Of a stretch of DNA of 26,664 bases, positions 1-11,900 are shown one piece after another. The notes beneath the pieces were generated by a model. The model made no database searches, had not been told where the DNA came from, and saw only the letters and a list, made by a program, of their open reading frames with translations. The stretch comes from Ectocarpus siliculosus (taxonomy: Eukaryota; Sar; Phaeophyceae; Ectocarpales; Ectocarpaceae), in assembly GCA_000310025.1 (NCBI GenBank), contig FN648639.1:72974-99637 (forward strand), in the 5' to 3' direction. Each line of letters opens with the position of its first letter. The first letter of the stretch is position 1. The translations under genes were made by a program, and so were the position numbers.

Positions 1-17
1 GGGAAAGGGGGGGGGTG

Positions 18-130
18 TTTTTCGTCGACACTGCTGCAGCTGTAGTGGTCGCGCTCGGACTGAGCAATGGCGAGATGTACGATGAGGCCGAGGCTGTACT
101 GTAGCTCCTGGAATTTCTTGCCGAAGAATG
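18..130 (-). CDS. Putative coding exon running off the left edge
   Basis: On the minus strand a possible acceptor (ctcaag) at 131-132 is followed by an open frame that continues to the window edge and reads FFGKKFQELQYSLGL, then IVHLAIAQSERDHYS. Codon third positions in this frame are mostly G or C, as in the real exons nearby. The protein looks like an amphipathic helix, but I do not recognise it. A plus-strand frame across the same bases is also open until a TAG at about 105, and a donor-like AAG/GTAAGA lies on the plus strand at 138-146, so the strand is not certain. I saw no convincing partner exon between here and 1715. It would be part of a gene lying mostly to the left of the window. 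Confidence 0.33.
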
Positions 131-1714
131 CTTGAGCAAGGTAAGACATCGGCGAGACCGGGCATGTTTCTTGGTCAAGTTTTTGTGGATCGGAGGGGGG
201 AGAGTTTTTCGGCTTACCAGAAGAAACCTTGCTTTTTTTTCTGTCAGATATTCGTTCGCGCGCATGTACGGGGGAGTCTTCTGTGGTGGAATTCAATCTG
301 GTCCCGCCTTTTTTGTTTCTGATCGGTCCTTCACGTCAAAGTTTTCTCGGTTCTCAATCAAGTGAAAAGGCGGTGCGCGGTCAAGAGGGTAAACCCGACA
401 ATCCGGACCTTGTATGGTTTTTGCGCAGGAGGAAAGGGGGAGCAGGAGGACGCCGGGGAGCCAAGGTTAAGAAATTCATCTAGTGCCGTTAGGTTACCAC
501 GTTTGACGTTCGGTCTTGCGAAATTTCAGGCACATTTTCTCGAAAGCTGTATTGTATAAACACTCCGGCAGCGGAAGGCTGGTCTGGTTGATGCCTCGGT
601 TGCGATCGATATCCCCATCTCAGACGGCGCTATCAACAGGGGTATCAATAGGGGGTTCTTGAACGAGCGAGCCAAACACCGTCACCCTCGCTCCTACTGC
701 TATTTATTTGCTCTTTGGGGTGTTTTGGTTCTCCTGGCCTTCTTGGTAGTCGGAGTAGTCTCTGGGCATGCGGCTCAAGGGCGGGCCAAGAATGACCTTT
801 GAGAACTGGGATCACGTGCACACTTACGTCCTTGAGTTGACCCGAGTGGCATACAACAACAGACGTGTTCCGTTCGTTCACGAGGGCAGTGCATGACTGC
901 CGGACGGTGTGGCTCACGTCTGGGTCTCGCAACTAGAAGTAGGGTCGTGGCCCTCCGACGCATTAGTGGCGCATCAACACAGCAACCCTCTCTATGCATA
1001 GTAGGAAGCCATCCTGCATCAGTCAGTCTACTTGTGATCGGACTGCTTCTGTTGACTGCATCATCAAATGAACGTCGAAACGCGCACACCCAACGTTTCG
1101 CCCCCGAGGCCTTGGTGTGTTCGTTCGTTCGTTCGTTCCTAGACGAGAAAAGGTTAAGGGGATGATTCGACTTGTACGTCGAGCGATTCCATCACCATGT
1201 TTGTTTGCCGTGCTCATCTTACGCCTACAACTTTGTCGTAGGAGCACCTGCAGCAATTTGCGAATATTACGGTAGTTTGGTCCGCCAAATCTACACCACC
1301 ACGCAGCATCTTTAGTACCGGTTGTAATAAGGAGCGTCGCCTACTCGTAGGGTCAGCAGAGGAGTCCCGAAGACCACAACATCGTTGTTGTGTACCACCT
1401 GGTTCAACGATGACGTCACGTTGTTTCATGGGAAGATTCGTACATATAAAACGAAACGCGGCGGGGAGCAAGACAAGGGGAAGAAATATTCCCTAAGCAC
1501 GCCGCTGAGATGATGGAATATATGTCGGCCATATGCTGTAGGCCGGATTTGGTACGGTGCCAAGACAGAATCAGCCGAAACACCCCCCAGATCATGAGCA
1601 ACTTGGGAAGGTTCACGCAGACCAATCCGCCAACAAGACTCACGACGTGTAGATACAATAGAAGACATGTGTTTCTCGTCATCAACCAAGCAGCGAACAA
1701 CAACGTAACCTAGA
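131..1714. other. Intergenic, no gene recognised
   Basis: Short open frames occur on both strands, but none resembles a known protein or has a convincing set of splice sites. The segment probably holds the BBS5 3' untranslated region next to 1715. A short GTTC run (about 1120-1136) is the only simple repeat I noticed. Confidence 0.5.
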
Positions 1715-3685
1715 TTAGACTAGTTTCCACAAGCTTTGTGTGGAGGCCCCTCCTGGCAGGCTCTCCACCGCCAGACCCAGCTCCGCGTCGAACACAACCT
1801 GCGAAGGACAAAAGAAGACAAGCGGGCGCGAACGAGCTGAGTCAACGTGGGCTGTTGTAGAGACTTTCGTTGCGTTTCCTGGGGAAGCAGGCACGCACTC
1901 GTACACTATCTAGACTAAAACTGCAGACTAAATGTACATATTGTACCAGAGGAAGTTATTTTATGTGGAGAAATATGTTTGCCGAGATTCAAACATAGTC
2001 CCCTCCCTACTATAGAGCACATTAGAATCCGCTCTTGTTCCTGAGTCCAAGTGAACATTGTTGTTCCTGTAGTCTACCTCTCTATCGCAGGCCTTGTTCG
2101 CCTCTGCGAAATAAGCCGCGAACGCGTCTGTCCCTGCTTCGTCCGTATCGAGCACCTCCACGTCATCGTCCGTCACGGCCACCGTTCGCGACTCCATCGC
2201 TGGAGGCTGCCATTGAACGATAGACGACACGAATGGCGTTGGATTGGTTTGACAGCAAGCTCGAAAGTGTATGTGGTCTCGGTTGTTAAACACTATCTGT
2301 ACTACGAGAGCTGACTGTCGAAATGTATGTATGTGTGTGTGTTTTCCGCTCAACGTTTGTTTGTGGGGGCTGGACCGAAGGTGGAAGTACACGCACAAGC
2401 ACAAGCAACAAAAACGACGATGACGACAAAGACGACGACGACCACCGCCACCACCACAACAACATTAACAATATTTACCGTTGTTCATTGTTTTCGTTGC
2501 TCCGTCAAATTTGATCAATGCCGAGTACAGAAGCCTTCCTCCCAAAACTCACGCTGTCCTCCTCTTCGAAGTCGACCCCCAAGATAGGATCGGCCGCGTG
2601 CACCTGGTGTAACGAGGACAGCTCCTGGTGCACCCGTTCCAGCTGGTCCGCCGGATCCAATCGGAACCCTGAATTCAAGCGAAGCATTCGTGATTGATCG
2701 GAATGGGCGTCTGGCTGAACTTGGTAGACTAGAGAAAAAGAGGCACGCTGGCTACCGGGTCTAAAACTCACGTCACGGCGACGCTACTTGCACTCAAGCA
2801 AGCCGTGTTGGGGACTGCAATGGTTACAGTGTACACGTGGATAGCGGTGTGCGTGGTATCAAAGTTGACATTTTGCCCTCCATGTTTGCGTCAACATGCC
2901 CTGACATCCACACAAATACGAGTGCTCTAGGTTTCATGATGAGTTTTCTTCACGGTGAGGTGGCGTCTACATGAACACATCTCAAGGACACCGTTTGATG
3001 GTGGAGTTGTCACAAATTGTGCCAATAGTCGGAGCTCAGCCCTATTTACTCTCTATAACAAGAGGGAATGGAAACCGGTCACCGTCCTTTCAAGGGCATC
3101 CATATTTGGCTACCAGCATCCATCATTTAGTGGCCGTTGATAACACACAAACATGGGACTGTGGCACAGGTTTCATTGGTTTTCCAGGCATGCGATGCTG
3201 TTCGTTTTTGACGTCTCTCACCCGCTCACCTAAAATATAGCCCCCTGAGTGGACGCTAGTCTCCACTACCAAAGCGGGGCCGAACTTCGATTCTCGAACC
3301 CGGATCGTCTTCTGCGAATCGTTTTTGTTCAATAACGCGGAGGCAACAAACAATGCCGCAGTGGTGGTACGCTATGGGGTCGGTATCACTCATCCGTGTA
3401 CACGTACAGTGCGCTCCTGCTCGGCGCACAGCTAGTCACATCGTGGTCTCCTTGGCACGAGCACGCGGAAAAGTGAATAGAAGTAGGTGAGAAGAAATAA
3501 CTTGCCCCAAGAGTAGAACAACCACCCGACGATGCTGTTAGCTCGCTTTCCTCAGGCTGCGAGCTCCGCGCTCTCTTCTGGCTGGGTTTTCCTATTTAGT
3601 GGACAGTAACAAGCCAAGCCGTCGTGCTTCGTCGCGGTTTTTAATGAACGAACACCGTTGTTTGCGAAGGTGACGGCCACGCCTC

Positions 3686-3765
<80 letters not shown>

Positions 3766-6409
3766 TTCCCTCCTTCTTATTCTCACCATCTGCATGTAAG
3801 GAATAGAGACGTTGAAGTTCTGGGCGAGGTTGGCGTGCCACACGAGGCGAACGTTGGTCAGGAAGAAGCAGCCGAGGTTGCCCTGGTCCGAGGAGAGGTT
3901 CCACACACCCTCGATCTGTCGTCAAAACACAAACATAACAACGCCGAGGCGTTTGCCAGGTAAGAATCGAAGCACCTGAAACACAACACACATGCCCTAT
4001 CCTGTACCTGATGCGTGTTTCTTTCGCGCCTGAACGCTTACAGCACTGACATTGATGCCTGGTTAACGCCAAACTTCTCCGACCAGTCATCAGGTGGTAC
4101 GTATATTAAAGATTGATACTGTAGGTTTGCTCCGAAAACCTAGGAGGATACGCGAGGCAAGGCAGAGCAAATCATGCATGTTTCCGAGCGCACTTATTAC
4201 ACAGATTGACTGTCCGTGGTCTTAGGCGAAGGAGGGACGAAATGGTTGGCTAACAACCCTATTCCTAACTCCAGTCGTTGTCCTCGTGGTATGTCTCAAG
4301 GGAAACAGTGGGCGGTCGTTCGGGATCGATCGGGGAAGGGGAGTCTCTCCTGTGTCTCCTCTGTATCCTGTGTGACTGACCCGGCCAAAGGAGAGAGCTC
4401 ATGGGAAAGAAAGGCCGCTGCAGGAAAAAAGCGAGCGTGCACGTAACAACTCCCAAAATAGTACTTCTGCCGGTGCTCCCCCCCTCGTCTCAATGGGGTA
4501 GTAGTTAGCATATCATTTGTACATGGCTGAAGCCAACGCATGAATTAAGTAACTTGGCTATGGTTCAACCAATTTAAGCCAAATGATGCGGCCTCAGGCA
4601 TCGTTCGCAGTAGAGTTCGGCTGCACGTGTCTAACGTTTGGTGATGGCCACGTGCGTGCGATATTTTGACTCGAAATTCTAAACCCGAAATATCCTTGGT
4701 GCCAGCTTCTAAGCCTCCTTTATCGACTCTGCCGGCACACCTTGCTGTATATCTGCTCCAGCGGGAGCGTGAGGAGCTGCTTGCCCTTTATGATCGACCC
4801 TCGAAGCTTCAAATCGCGGTAGAGTGTCGACGTCTCGTACGCCCTGTAAAACAGTCAGGATATTAACAACATCAACAATAGGTCGAAAGCTGGCAAAACA
4901 AAGGTGGGACACGATGCTTAAAGTTGAGTAAACATGCCGGCCTTGGCGTTTTCCTATTCCTCACGAGAGATCTATCTATCCCTCGCCGTCGGTGCTCTTG
5001 GCGCTGTGAAAGGGACGTCCGGCTGAAAATCGCCCTGTGGGGGGGAGGGTTACCACGTAGATAAGGTCTTCTGCAGCTAGCTCTTCTATGAGAAAGCTGT
5101 GTATTGAAAGACTTGAGAATGCCGCACCTGAGTACGGCTTGCACGGTGGTGAAAAGCCGGGGCGAGTTCTTGACGAGGCTGGTGAAAACGAACTCGAAGC
5201 GGGATTGGTTGTACTTGGACGTGATACAGAGGGCCTGGGTGATACCCCTCAGGCGAGACCTTGCTTTTCGGATGGAGATGTTCAAGACGGTGCTGAACCC
5301 AATACCTGTTCAACGTAAATGTCACATCCATCACCTGAACGAGAGTATTGAACGCGTTCCGTACCGTATGAATGCCAAAATTCTGGTATTGTTGTGCAAC
5401 GACGCCCTGGTACCTACTCTATGACGTGCTCCACGCAGCTTCATTCTGGATGCTGAACAGAGCTATATGTAGCAAGCAGGTTGAGCCTTAAACGTTTGCC
5501 AAGCGTGGCCGTTCCGGGTGTAGCTTTATTTTATACTGGTAAGATTTCGGAAGCAACAACATAGTCCTGGCGGGACGGGGGACTCACTGAGGTTGACGCG
5601 GGAAATCTTGTGCGAGATCCACAGCACTCGCAAGTTCGTCACCACGAGCGAACCTGCCGGATACAAGATCGACAAGGACCGCCGTGTTGAGAAGAAGTAC
5701 AGGTAGGTACAGTAGAATTTGCTGTTCCATATCACACCTTCATTGTAGATACCCCCGAATATCATGGCGAGTCACCCTCCCCAATGGTTGGTTTAGGGTA
5801 CTTGCTTACGGTTGTGAATACTACGTGCGTGCGTGTTCACGGTGAGCTTTTTAACCTAGAAGTGGAAAGCGCTAAGGCGCGGGTAAAAAAAGAAGAGGGG
5901 AGGAACAGCTGATGAATCCTTAGCGCACTATCGGATGAAGGAACGCACTGCACGGTGGAGAAAAAACTCCAGACCTTTCCTGTGTGACCCGGGCTGGTGC
6001 GTACAAAATGGCTACCGAAAGATATAGTCTAGGTGTTGTAATGAGTGGCGCCCAGAGTAGATGCGACGAAGACGAAAAACAACAACCAAATGACACAATT
6101 AAGCAATCAACCAATAAGGAAGAGTGCTTCAGTCCATGCTGTTGTCGACAATGTGTTGCGTTGTCGCAGATCAGGCCATGCCCACCGACCTTCGCGGTGG
6201 TTCGCGAGCATCATCAATGCACGATCAGATTGCACCCAACACACACACACACACACACCTCTTTCCCCGTTGTTGCCTTTGGTATCCTCCACGGAGTTGA
6301 TGGAGTCGATAACCACCTCTCCCTTCCGGCACTGCATCTCGGCCGGCGTGGAGTCGAACCTTACCTCCCTGTCCTGCCAGACGACCTCATCCGCTTTCGA
6401 CGATGACAT
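1715..6409 (-). CDS. BBS5: BBS5, BBSome subunit with two PH-like domains (9 exons, complete)
   Basis: BBS5 is a core subunit of the BBSome, the coat-like complex that moves membrane proteins in and out of cilia. Its two PH-like (DM16) domains bind phosphoinositides. Exons are 6409-6259, 5653-5588, 5305-5128, 4843-4741, 3915-3787, 3311-3230, 2668-2553, 2206-2078 and 1798-1715. All introns are GT-AG and every phase joins, giving 345 aa plus TAA; the human protein is 341 aa. Family landmarks appear in order: [11 protein letters not shown] (exon 1), [10 protein letters not shown] (exon 2), [11 protein letters not shown] and [11 protein letters not shown] (exon 3), [14 protein letters not shown] (exon 4), [13 protein letters not shown] and [16 protein letters not shown] (exon 5), [14 protein letters not shown] (exon 6), [11 protein letters not shown] (exon 7), [13 protein letters not shown] (exon 8), [12 protein letters not shown] (exon 9). 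PH1 covers roughly residues 20-130 and PH2 150-260. The start is the first ATG, directly before [19 protein letters not shown], which aligns with the family N terminus. No frameshift or missing block is seen, so the gene looks functional. Confidence 0.97.
3689..3765. repeat. Compound microsatellite (TC)30(AC)8
   Basis: Thirty uninterrupted TC units (3689-3748) run into an AC run (to 3765). On the sense strand of BBS5 this is (GT)n followed by (GA)n, starting about 22 bases inside intron 5, just after the donor of exon 5. It is a pure homopurine-homopyrimidine tract, so it is length-unstable and could adopt triplex structure. Confidence 0.95.
6240..6258. repeat. BBS5: (CA)n microsatellite forming the exon 1 donor of BBS5
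   Basis: About nine CA units. On the minus strand the repeat is (GT)n, and its first GT (6258-6257) is the splice donor of BBS5 exon 1 (AGAG/GTGTGTGT). The donor therefore has no normal GTRAGT consensus beyond GTGTGT. Confidence 0.9.
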
Positions 6410-7814
6410 GGTATCTTCTTTATCTCCCGTGCGCGACTGGCCTTCCAACAGAAACGCAGGGTATGAAACACTGCCCTACGTGGGGAAGCGCTATTAAAAT
6501 GTGCACACGGTAAGCGCGTACGTAGAATCTTCCTGCTTTTGGTGTGATCTGCGAAGAAGACTTCCCGTACGGAGGCCCTTGGGCAAACTTGCAACCCATC
6601 ATTTTCAGGCAACTGGAGAAGAACATATAGAGACTTGGTTCTCCTGTCGAACCGGCACATATTGCGCCGCGAAAAAAGTTCTTCCGCCTACCCCCAATCG
6701 ACCACCACACCACCACCGGTGTGCATCGGTGCCAGCTAATCTGTACATCAACATGTATCTGCAGATACCAACATCATGTCGTAGTTGTGGATATGAAGGT
6801 TGCGTGACACCCGCTGGATGCAAGAAATATCTGAATTTATTTTTATCAAAGGCGAATCAGCGAATGAATGTGGCCTGTCGTCTAAACCGAGCAACAATTG
6901 CATAGAGGCTTGGTTTTTGGTTTTAAATGGGCATAGATTCAACATATCAAGATATGATCTAGGCATAGACTGATATTGTTATCTAGGCCCCGAGTTTCAA
7001 AGTTCAACTGTTCGACAACTAATGCCACGAGGGTGTCCATGCCCGTCAGAAATGACCCCCGGCAAGTGACGTCTGTGCATGCGAGACTTGTTCTTCATTC
7101 CGGAGGCCGGAGAGATTCGAATCCACAACCTAATACAGCAGTGGAGCCGGAATTTCGACATGTTTTCGCGGAACAGATTGATCCGATAGCACACGATCAA
7201 TACCTTTTTGTTTGGGGGCATAGTCCCTTGGACCACTCAAGTCACCGCTTCAACTTTGTGGCTAGGTGATGGAGTGGTCCACGAAGGTTATCCACGGATT
7301 CTCTTTGCCCAGCCTATTTCGTGTGATCCGGCTCCCTCATCCATGTTCGTACGTGAACAACGAAATGAGCGGAACAGACTTTTCGTTACCATCTTCCCGT
7401 TCATGTGCCCTCGTCGGTTGATCCAAATACCGGCAATCCACCATGACTTCGCCTTGTGCATTGCCTCCATTTTGCACAACAAACCTTCAAAATAAACACA
7501 AGTAACAAATACTGCATGGCGATTTTCGTGTAGAACGACAACCAACCTACAACTATCACCGTGTCATTCAAAGGTCAAACAGTTTTGCATCGCCTGGGTC
7601 AACCACAAGACTTGGACTCGGGTGGATCGGTAACGAAATATTAGACAGAATTGACCGCAAATAGAGCCTGAGTTCATGCCTACTGTTCCAGGTACAATGT
7701 AAGAATACCGCATCCTCCCTCCCGAACACATGACATCCCCGTACGAACGAACTGTACAACTCATTCGCGGGGATAACTAAAACTGTTTGCTTAGACTAGC
7801 CTTCTTGCACCATC

Positions 7815-7871
<57 letters not shown>

Positions 7872-8965
7872 AAGAGCCATCGAAGGCCCCGCTACCCTCT
7901 CCACGCGACGTGAAGGCCAGCACCGCCATATGACAGAAAACCAAAACACTTCCCGTGTTACCCGTTCTGGTTGGTGCACTAAACACGTACCAAAAAAAAA
8001 AGGAGTGTAGACTGGCGCCCAGAACACTGCTGTAGGAGGGACGAAAACAGCATCGTCTTCAACGTGAACCGGACACCAAGTATCTCATATCGCACGCAAA
8101 ATAAGTCGGCGAAGTCAAAATAACAAAATAACCCCGCTGGAACAACGTCCCGTGATTAAACCATCTGCCAAACGGGGCCAACAAAAATATCAGCCCTCAA
8201 CATACACACAACACAAACGAAAACACTGCATCGCAGAGGGGCCGGGCAGACGATGGCCACGGCCTGACTCGAGGTGTTTCCTGCCTGACGCCTTCGACAA
8301 AGGAACGCCAATTAATAAATACTTCAGTAGTCGAGACACTGTACACGCGTTCATTGAAACCCTACCCCCCATCTCCAAGGGAGGCCATTGTGCTAAGCAC
8401 TTGCTGTACACTCCATGCTAGTGTAAAAGACGAAATGTGAACGTATAGAACTGCCGTATTAAGACCCGCCGCACTCCGTGCACACGTGCCTACCGTAGGA
8501 AACACAAGGCACCACACTCCCTGCACCGATTTTCCAAGCTCGATTTCTCCAGAGTGGCAACAGGCGGCGTCTCGTCGAGAGATTTTCGAAAACATATCGT
8601 TTTCCTCTTCATCGTGGAGTAATCGAGCTTTGGAAATCAGCGCAGGGGGTGTAACATCTTGCGTCACCTACGGTATATACCCGGAAACACTATTTAGAAC
8701 AAACCTCCCTCGACCTGCTGGCCTGCAACCAACAGCAATCACCCACTGGTACAACACCAACGGCAGCAACATGCACCTGCTCCTTCTCCTCTAGCCAGTT
8801 CCTTACAAAAACAGCTGCCTTCCCTGTCGACGCAGCGAGAGCACAGTATGAAGGCTCAACCTGCACCGTTCACTATTGTCTGAACAACCATTCCCCAAAA
8901 ACCGCGCGAGCCAACATGGCGGTAAAACGGCCGCGAATATAAGTAAATAAATACCGGTAGATAGG
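6410..8965. other. Intergenic region between BBS5 and gene B
   Basis: This 2.5-kb stretch must hold the BBS5 promoter and 5' leader (left part) and the gene B 3' untranslated region (right part). Short open frames are scattered on both strands, the longest about 134 codons at 6501-6905 on the plus strand, but none has a recognisable domain or clear splice partners. I saw no TATA box upstream of BBS5. A GA microsatellite (7817-7867) and a tRNA B-box-like motif (7114-7124) are the only distinctive sites. Confidence 0.5.
7817..7867. repeat. (GA)25 microsatellite
   Basis: Uninterrupted GA dinucleotides of about 51 bases between BBS5 and gene B. It is a pure purine strand with no coding context. 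Any reading frame through it gives only Arg-Glu or Ser-Leu repeats. Confidence 0.95.
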
Positions 8966-11900
8966 CTACAGGTAGAGCCTCCCACTCAACGCCGCCGTCG
9001 CCACAGCAGATGCCGCCCGGCTCGACTGCCGGCGGTTATCGTCGTCCCTCTTGCCCCCACCGACCGAGTGCCTCTTGCTGCTTCCGGCAGAGGGGAGAGA
9101 ACCCGCCTTCCTTTTCTTTTTCCCGCCGCCGCTGCCGCTGCCGCTACTTCCATCGTGGGAGTCTTCCCGGAAGGTAAGCTCGGCCACGCGCGGAGAAGAA
9201 CGGCGGCGCTCTTCCTCCTCGGCGGCCCTTCTTTTCTCCTTCTTTCCCTTCCGATGCTGCTTCTTTTCGTTCTCGTCCACCTCCTCATCCCCCCGGTGGC
9301 GCTCGTGGTTAACCTCGGCGGCACTACTGTTGGCCGGCTTCCCAGCGCGAGACAGCTCGCCTCCCAGAGCTTTCCGCGCCGCCGTCACCGCTGCCGCCGC
9401 TGTCACCGCTGCCGCCGCCGCCGCCGTCACGTCGTCAGCCTCCTCGCTGTCGCCGCTCTTCCCGTCCACCCCGCCGTTCGCCTTCCCTTCGCCACCGTCC
9501 AAACCCGCTCCTTCTGTCCCCTCCCTCCGCCGGGCACGGGCCTCGAGCTGCGCCTGCTCTCGAAGCTTCGCAAGTAGCTCCTTGCGGGCCTGCTTGTTGG
9601 AGTAGGCCCCCACGATCTCCTCCATCTCCCTCTGCGCGACTTCGTCTAGCTCCTCTTGGACGCTCTGCCCCTTCTTGCGTTTCTTCCGCGACCCATCTCC
9701 TCCGGGCGCCCCCCGCTTCTTGCCGCCGTTGACGGCTGCCTCCCCACCGGATGATGCTGCCCCTCCCGCGCCGATGTTCTTGGAGCCGATCGAGTGTCCG
9801 CGCGAGCCCGGCTTGGAGGCCTCCGCGGCGGCACGCCTGGCTTCGCGCTTCGCCTCTCGCTTGTCGTCGTCCCGACCGCGCCTGCCCTTGGAGGCGTGGT
9901 GGCCCTCCTCCTTGCGGCCCGGAGCGAGGCAATCCTGGAGCTTCCTGGCGATGCTCTCGTGCTTCTTCTTCTTCTTCTTCTTCTTCGCCTTCTTGCTCTC
10001 CTGACCCTCATCACCGGCGGCAGCCTCCTCTGCCTCCACCGTCACCGCCGGCACTGCCGGCTTGTCTGGCCGGTGGACTTCCTCGGCCTTGTGGTCGCCT
10101 TCCGCCGCCGGCGCCACCGCTGCCGGCGCCTCAGTAGGCTCCCGAGAACCTTCCTCCCCCCCCTGCTTGGCCACCTGCCCGGGGGGGTCAACAACCGTCA
10201 CCTCCTCCTCCTCCTCCTCCTGCTCCTTCTTCTCCTCCCGACCCTTCCCTTTGCCCTTGTCCTTCCTTTTTTCTTTCTTCTTCTTTTTCTTCTTCTTCTC
10301 GGTGCCACCCCCCCCGCCATCCACGGGACCCCCCGATGAGTGCGTCAACATCTCCTTCGCGTGCAGCTGCTGCTCCTGCTCTTGCGGCTGCCCCATCGAC
10401 TCCTCCAGCATCTTCCTCTTCGCCCTCCACTCGGCACAGTGCATCGATGCTTCCGTCTGGCGCTTCCTCTTCTCCATCGCCCTGCGGTGGATCTTAGCCC
10501 CTGGAAGGTCGGAGTGGACGAAGTCTTCCACGTCGCGGAGGTTCTTGAACTTCAAGTTCGGCAGGTTGCTCCCTTTGCCGTACTTATAGACGTACCACCG
10601 GCACGCGTATCCGTTCTGTTTTGCGGTGCCCCCACGCATCGTGACGGGGGGGGGGGGGGGGGGGAGGACATGAGCTGTGGGGTACGAGGAACAAAGATTG
10701 ACGTGTAAGGCACAGCAGCGGTCGTGACAGATGGACTCAAAGGTCGATACAACTGCTGCTGAACGCAGCGGTCTATTTTAGAGGGGGTAACGGGAGGAGA
10801 TATTATTAACATTAACAAAAAATGGGCAACACGGCCGTTCTCATCGCACGCCTTCAGCGTAGTTATCCAGCTCCGCTGAAAACAAAATGGCCGTTCTCAG
10901 ATGACTTCCTTCGCTACGCACTGACCGACTGACACATTTTTCGGGTTGAGCGCAATCGAGTGTACCAAAACGGAAAACGAAAGTAGCAAGGCAACTTCTG
11001 CTGTAATAGTAGTACCAAGGGGTACTGTGGGTGATACTCCTATTAGTATATCCAATCACAACGGAACAGTTCATGTGACTCACACGGAAATAACAAGCGC
11101 ATAATCGAGTGACATCGGTTACAGCACGAGATCCTAGAAAATCCCTTTCGAGAACAACAACCATTCTACTTGCCGTGGAGGGGGAGGGCAAGATAGCAAC
11201 GGCATCAAGCAGCCTTCCATGGTCGACAAGGTAGCACCAACCCTCGCCCCTCACAACCCACGGATCCCCCAGCCCCCCTCACCCGTAACGCCTCTCTGCA
11301 TCGACCGCCTACAAAACTCACGTTCTTCTCAGGCTGCTTGCTGCGAATGATTTCCCAGCCCGGCGGGAGATTACTGCTGGACGAGATCCTGTACCGCTTC
11401 GTGGGGGTAGCCGCAGCCGTTCCTCTGGCCTTGTCCTTGGGCCTGTCTGCGCCACCATCGCCGCCCTTCTTGGCGGCCGGCTTCTCGTGGTTGGACGCGG
11501 CGGCCTTCGGTGGTGGTGGTGGTGGCGACGATGCCGAAGTCTTTGTCGGCTTCTTGGGGGTCGGGCGTTCCGCGGCGGCTAGGTCCACGTCCACCGCTCT
11601 CATGCTCCTGATACGCTCGGCGACCAGCACGTCAATCTCTTCCACCACGGCATTTGCTGCCGCCACCGACCCGCCACCGCCACCGCCACCGCCGGCCTTT
11701 CCAGCAGGAGAGGTCTTCTCGTTCCCTCCCTCTTTCCTCGACCCTTCCTTCCCGGCGGCGAGGGAGGAACGTTCTTTGGATCGGTCCCCGTTGGGAGAGG
11801 AACGGTCTTTGGATCGGTCCCCGCTAGGAGAGGGAAGTTCTTTGGATCGGTTCCTGTTGGGGAAGGAACGTTCTTTGAATCGGTCCCTATTGGGGGATGG

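Noticed and set aside
3592-4090. Open frames with Arg-Glu repeats through the exon 5 region of BBS5
   Set aside because: They are read-through of intron 5 into the GA microsatellite; the family alignment ends at the donor 3787/3786.
7114-7124. gattcgaatcc, a tRNA B-box-like word, suggesting a tRNA or tRNA-derived SINE
   Set aside because: No A box, cloverleaf or 3' tail could be found at the right spacing on either strand. The core is palindromic, which raises chance matches.
9051-10589. Several long plus-strand open frames opposite gene B exon 2
   Set aside because: Antisense of Lys/Glu/Gly low complexity in GC-rich DNA, giving Ser, Pro, Phe and Leu runs with no domain.
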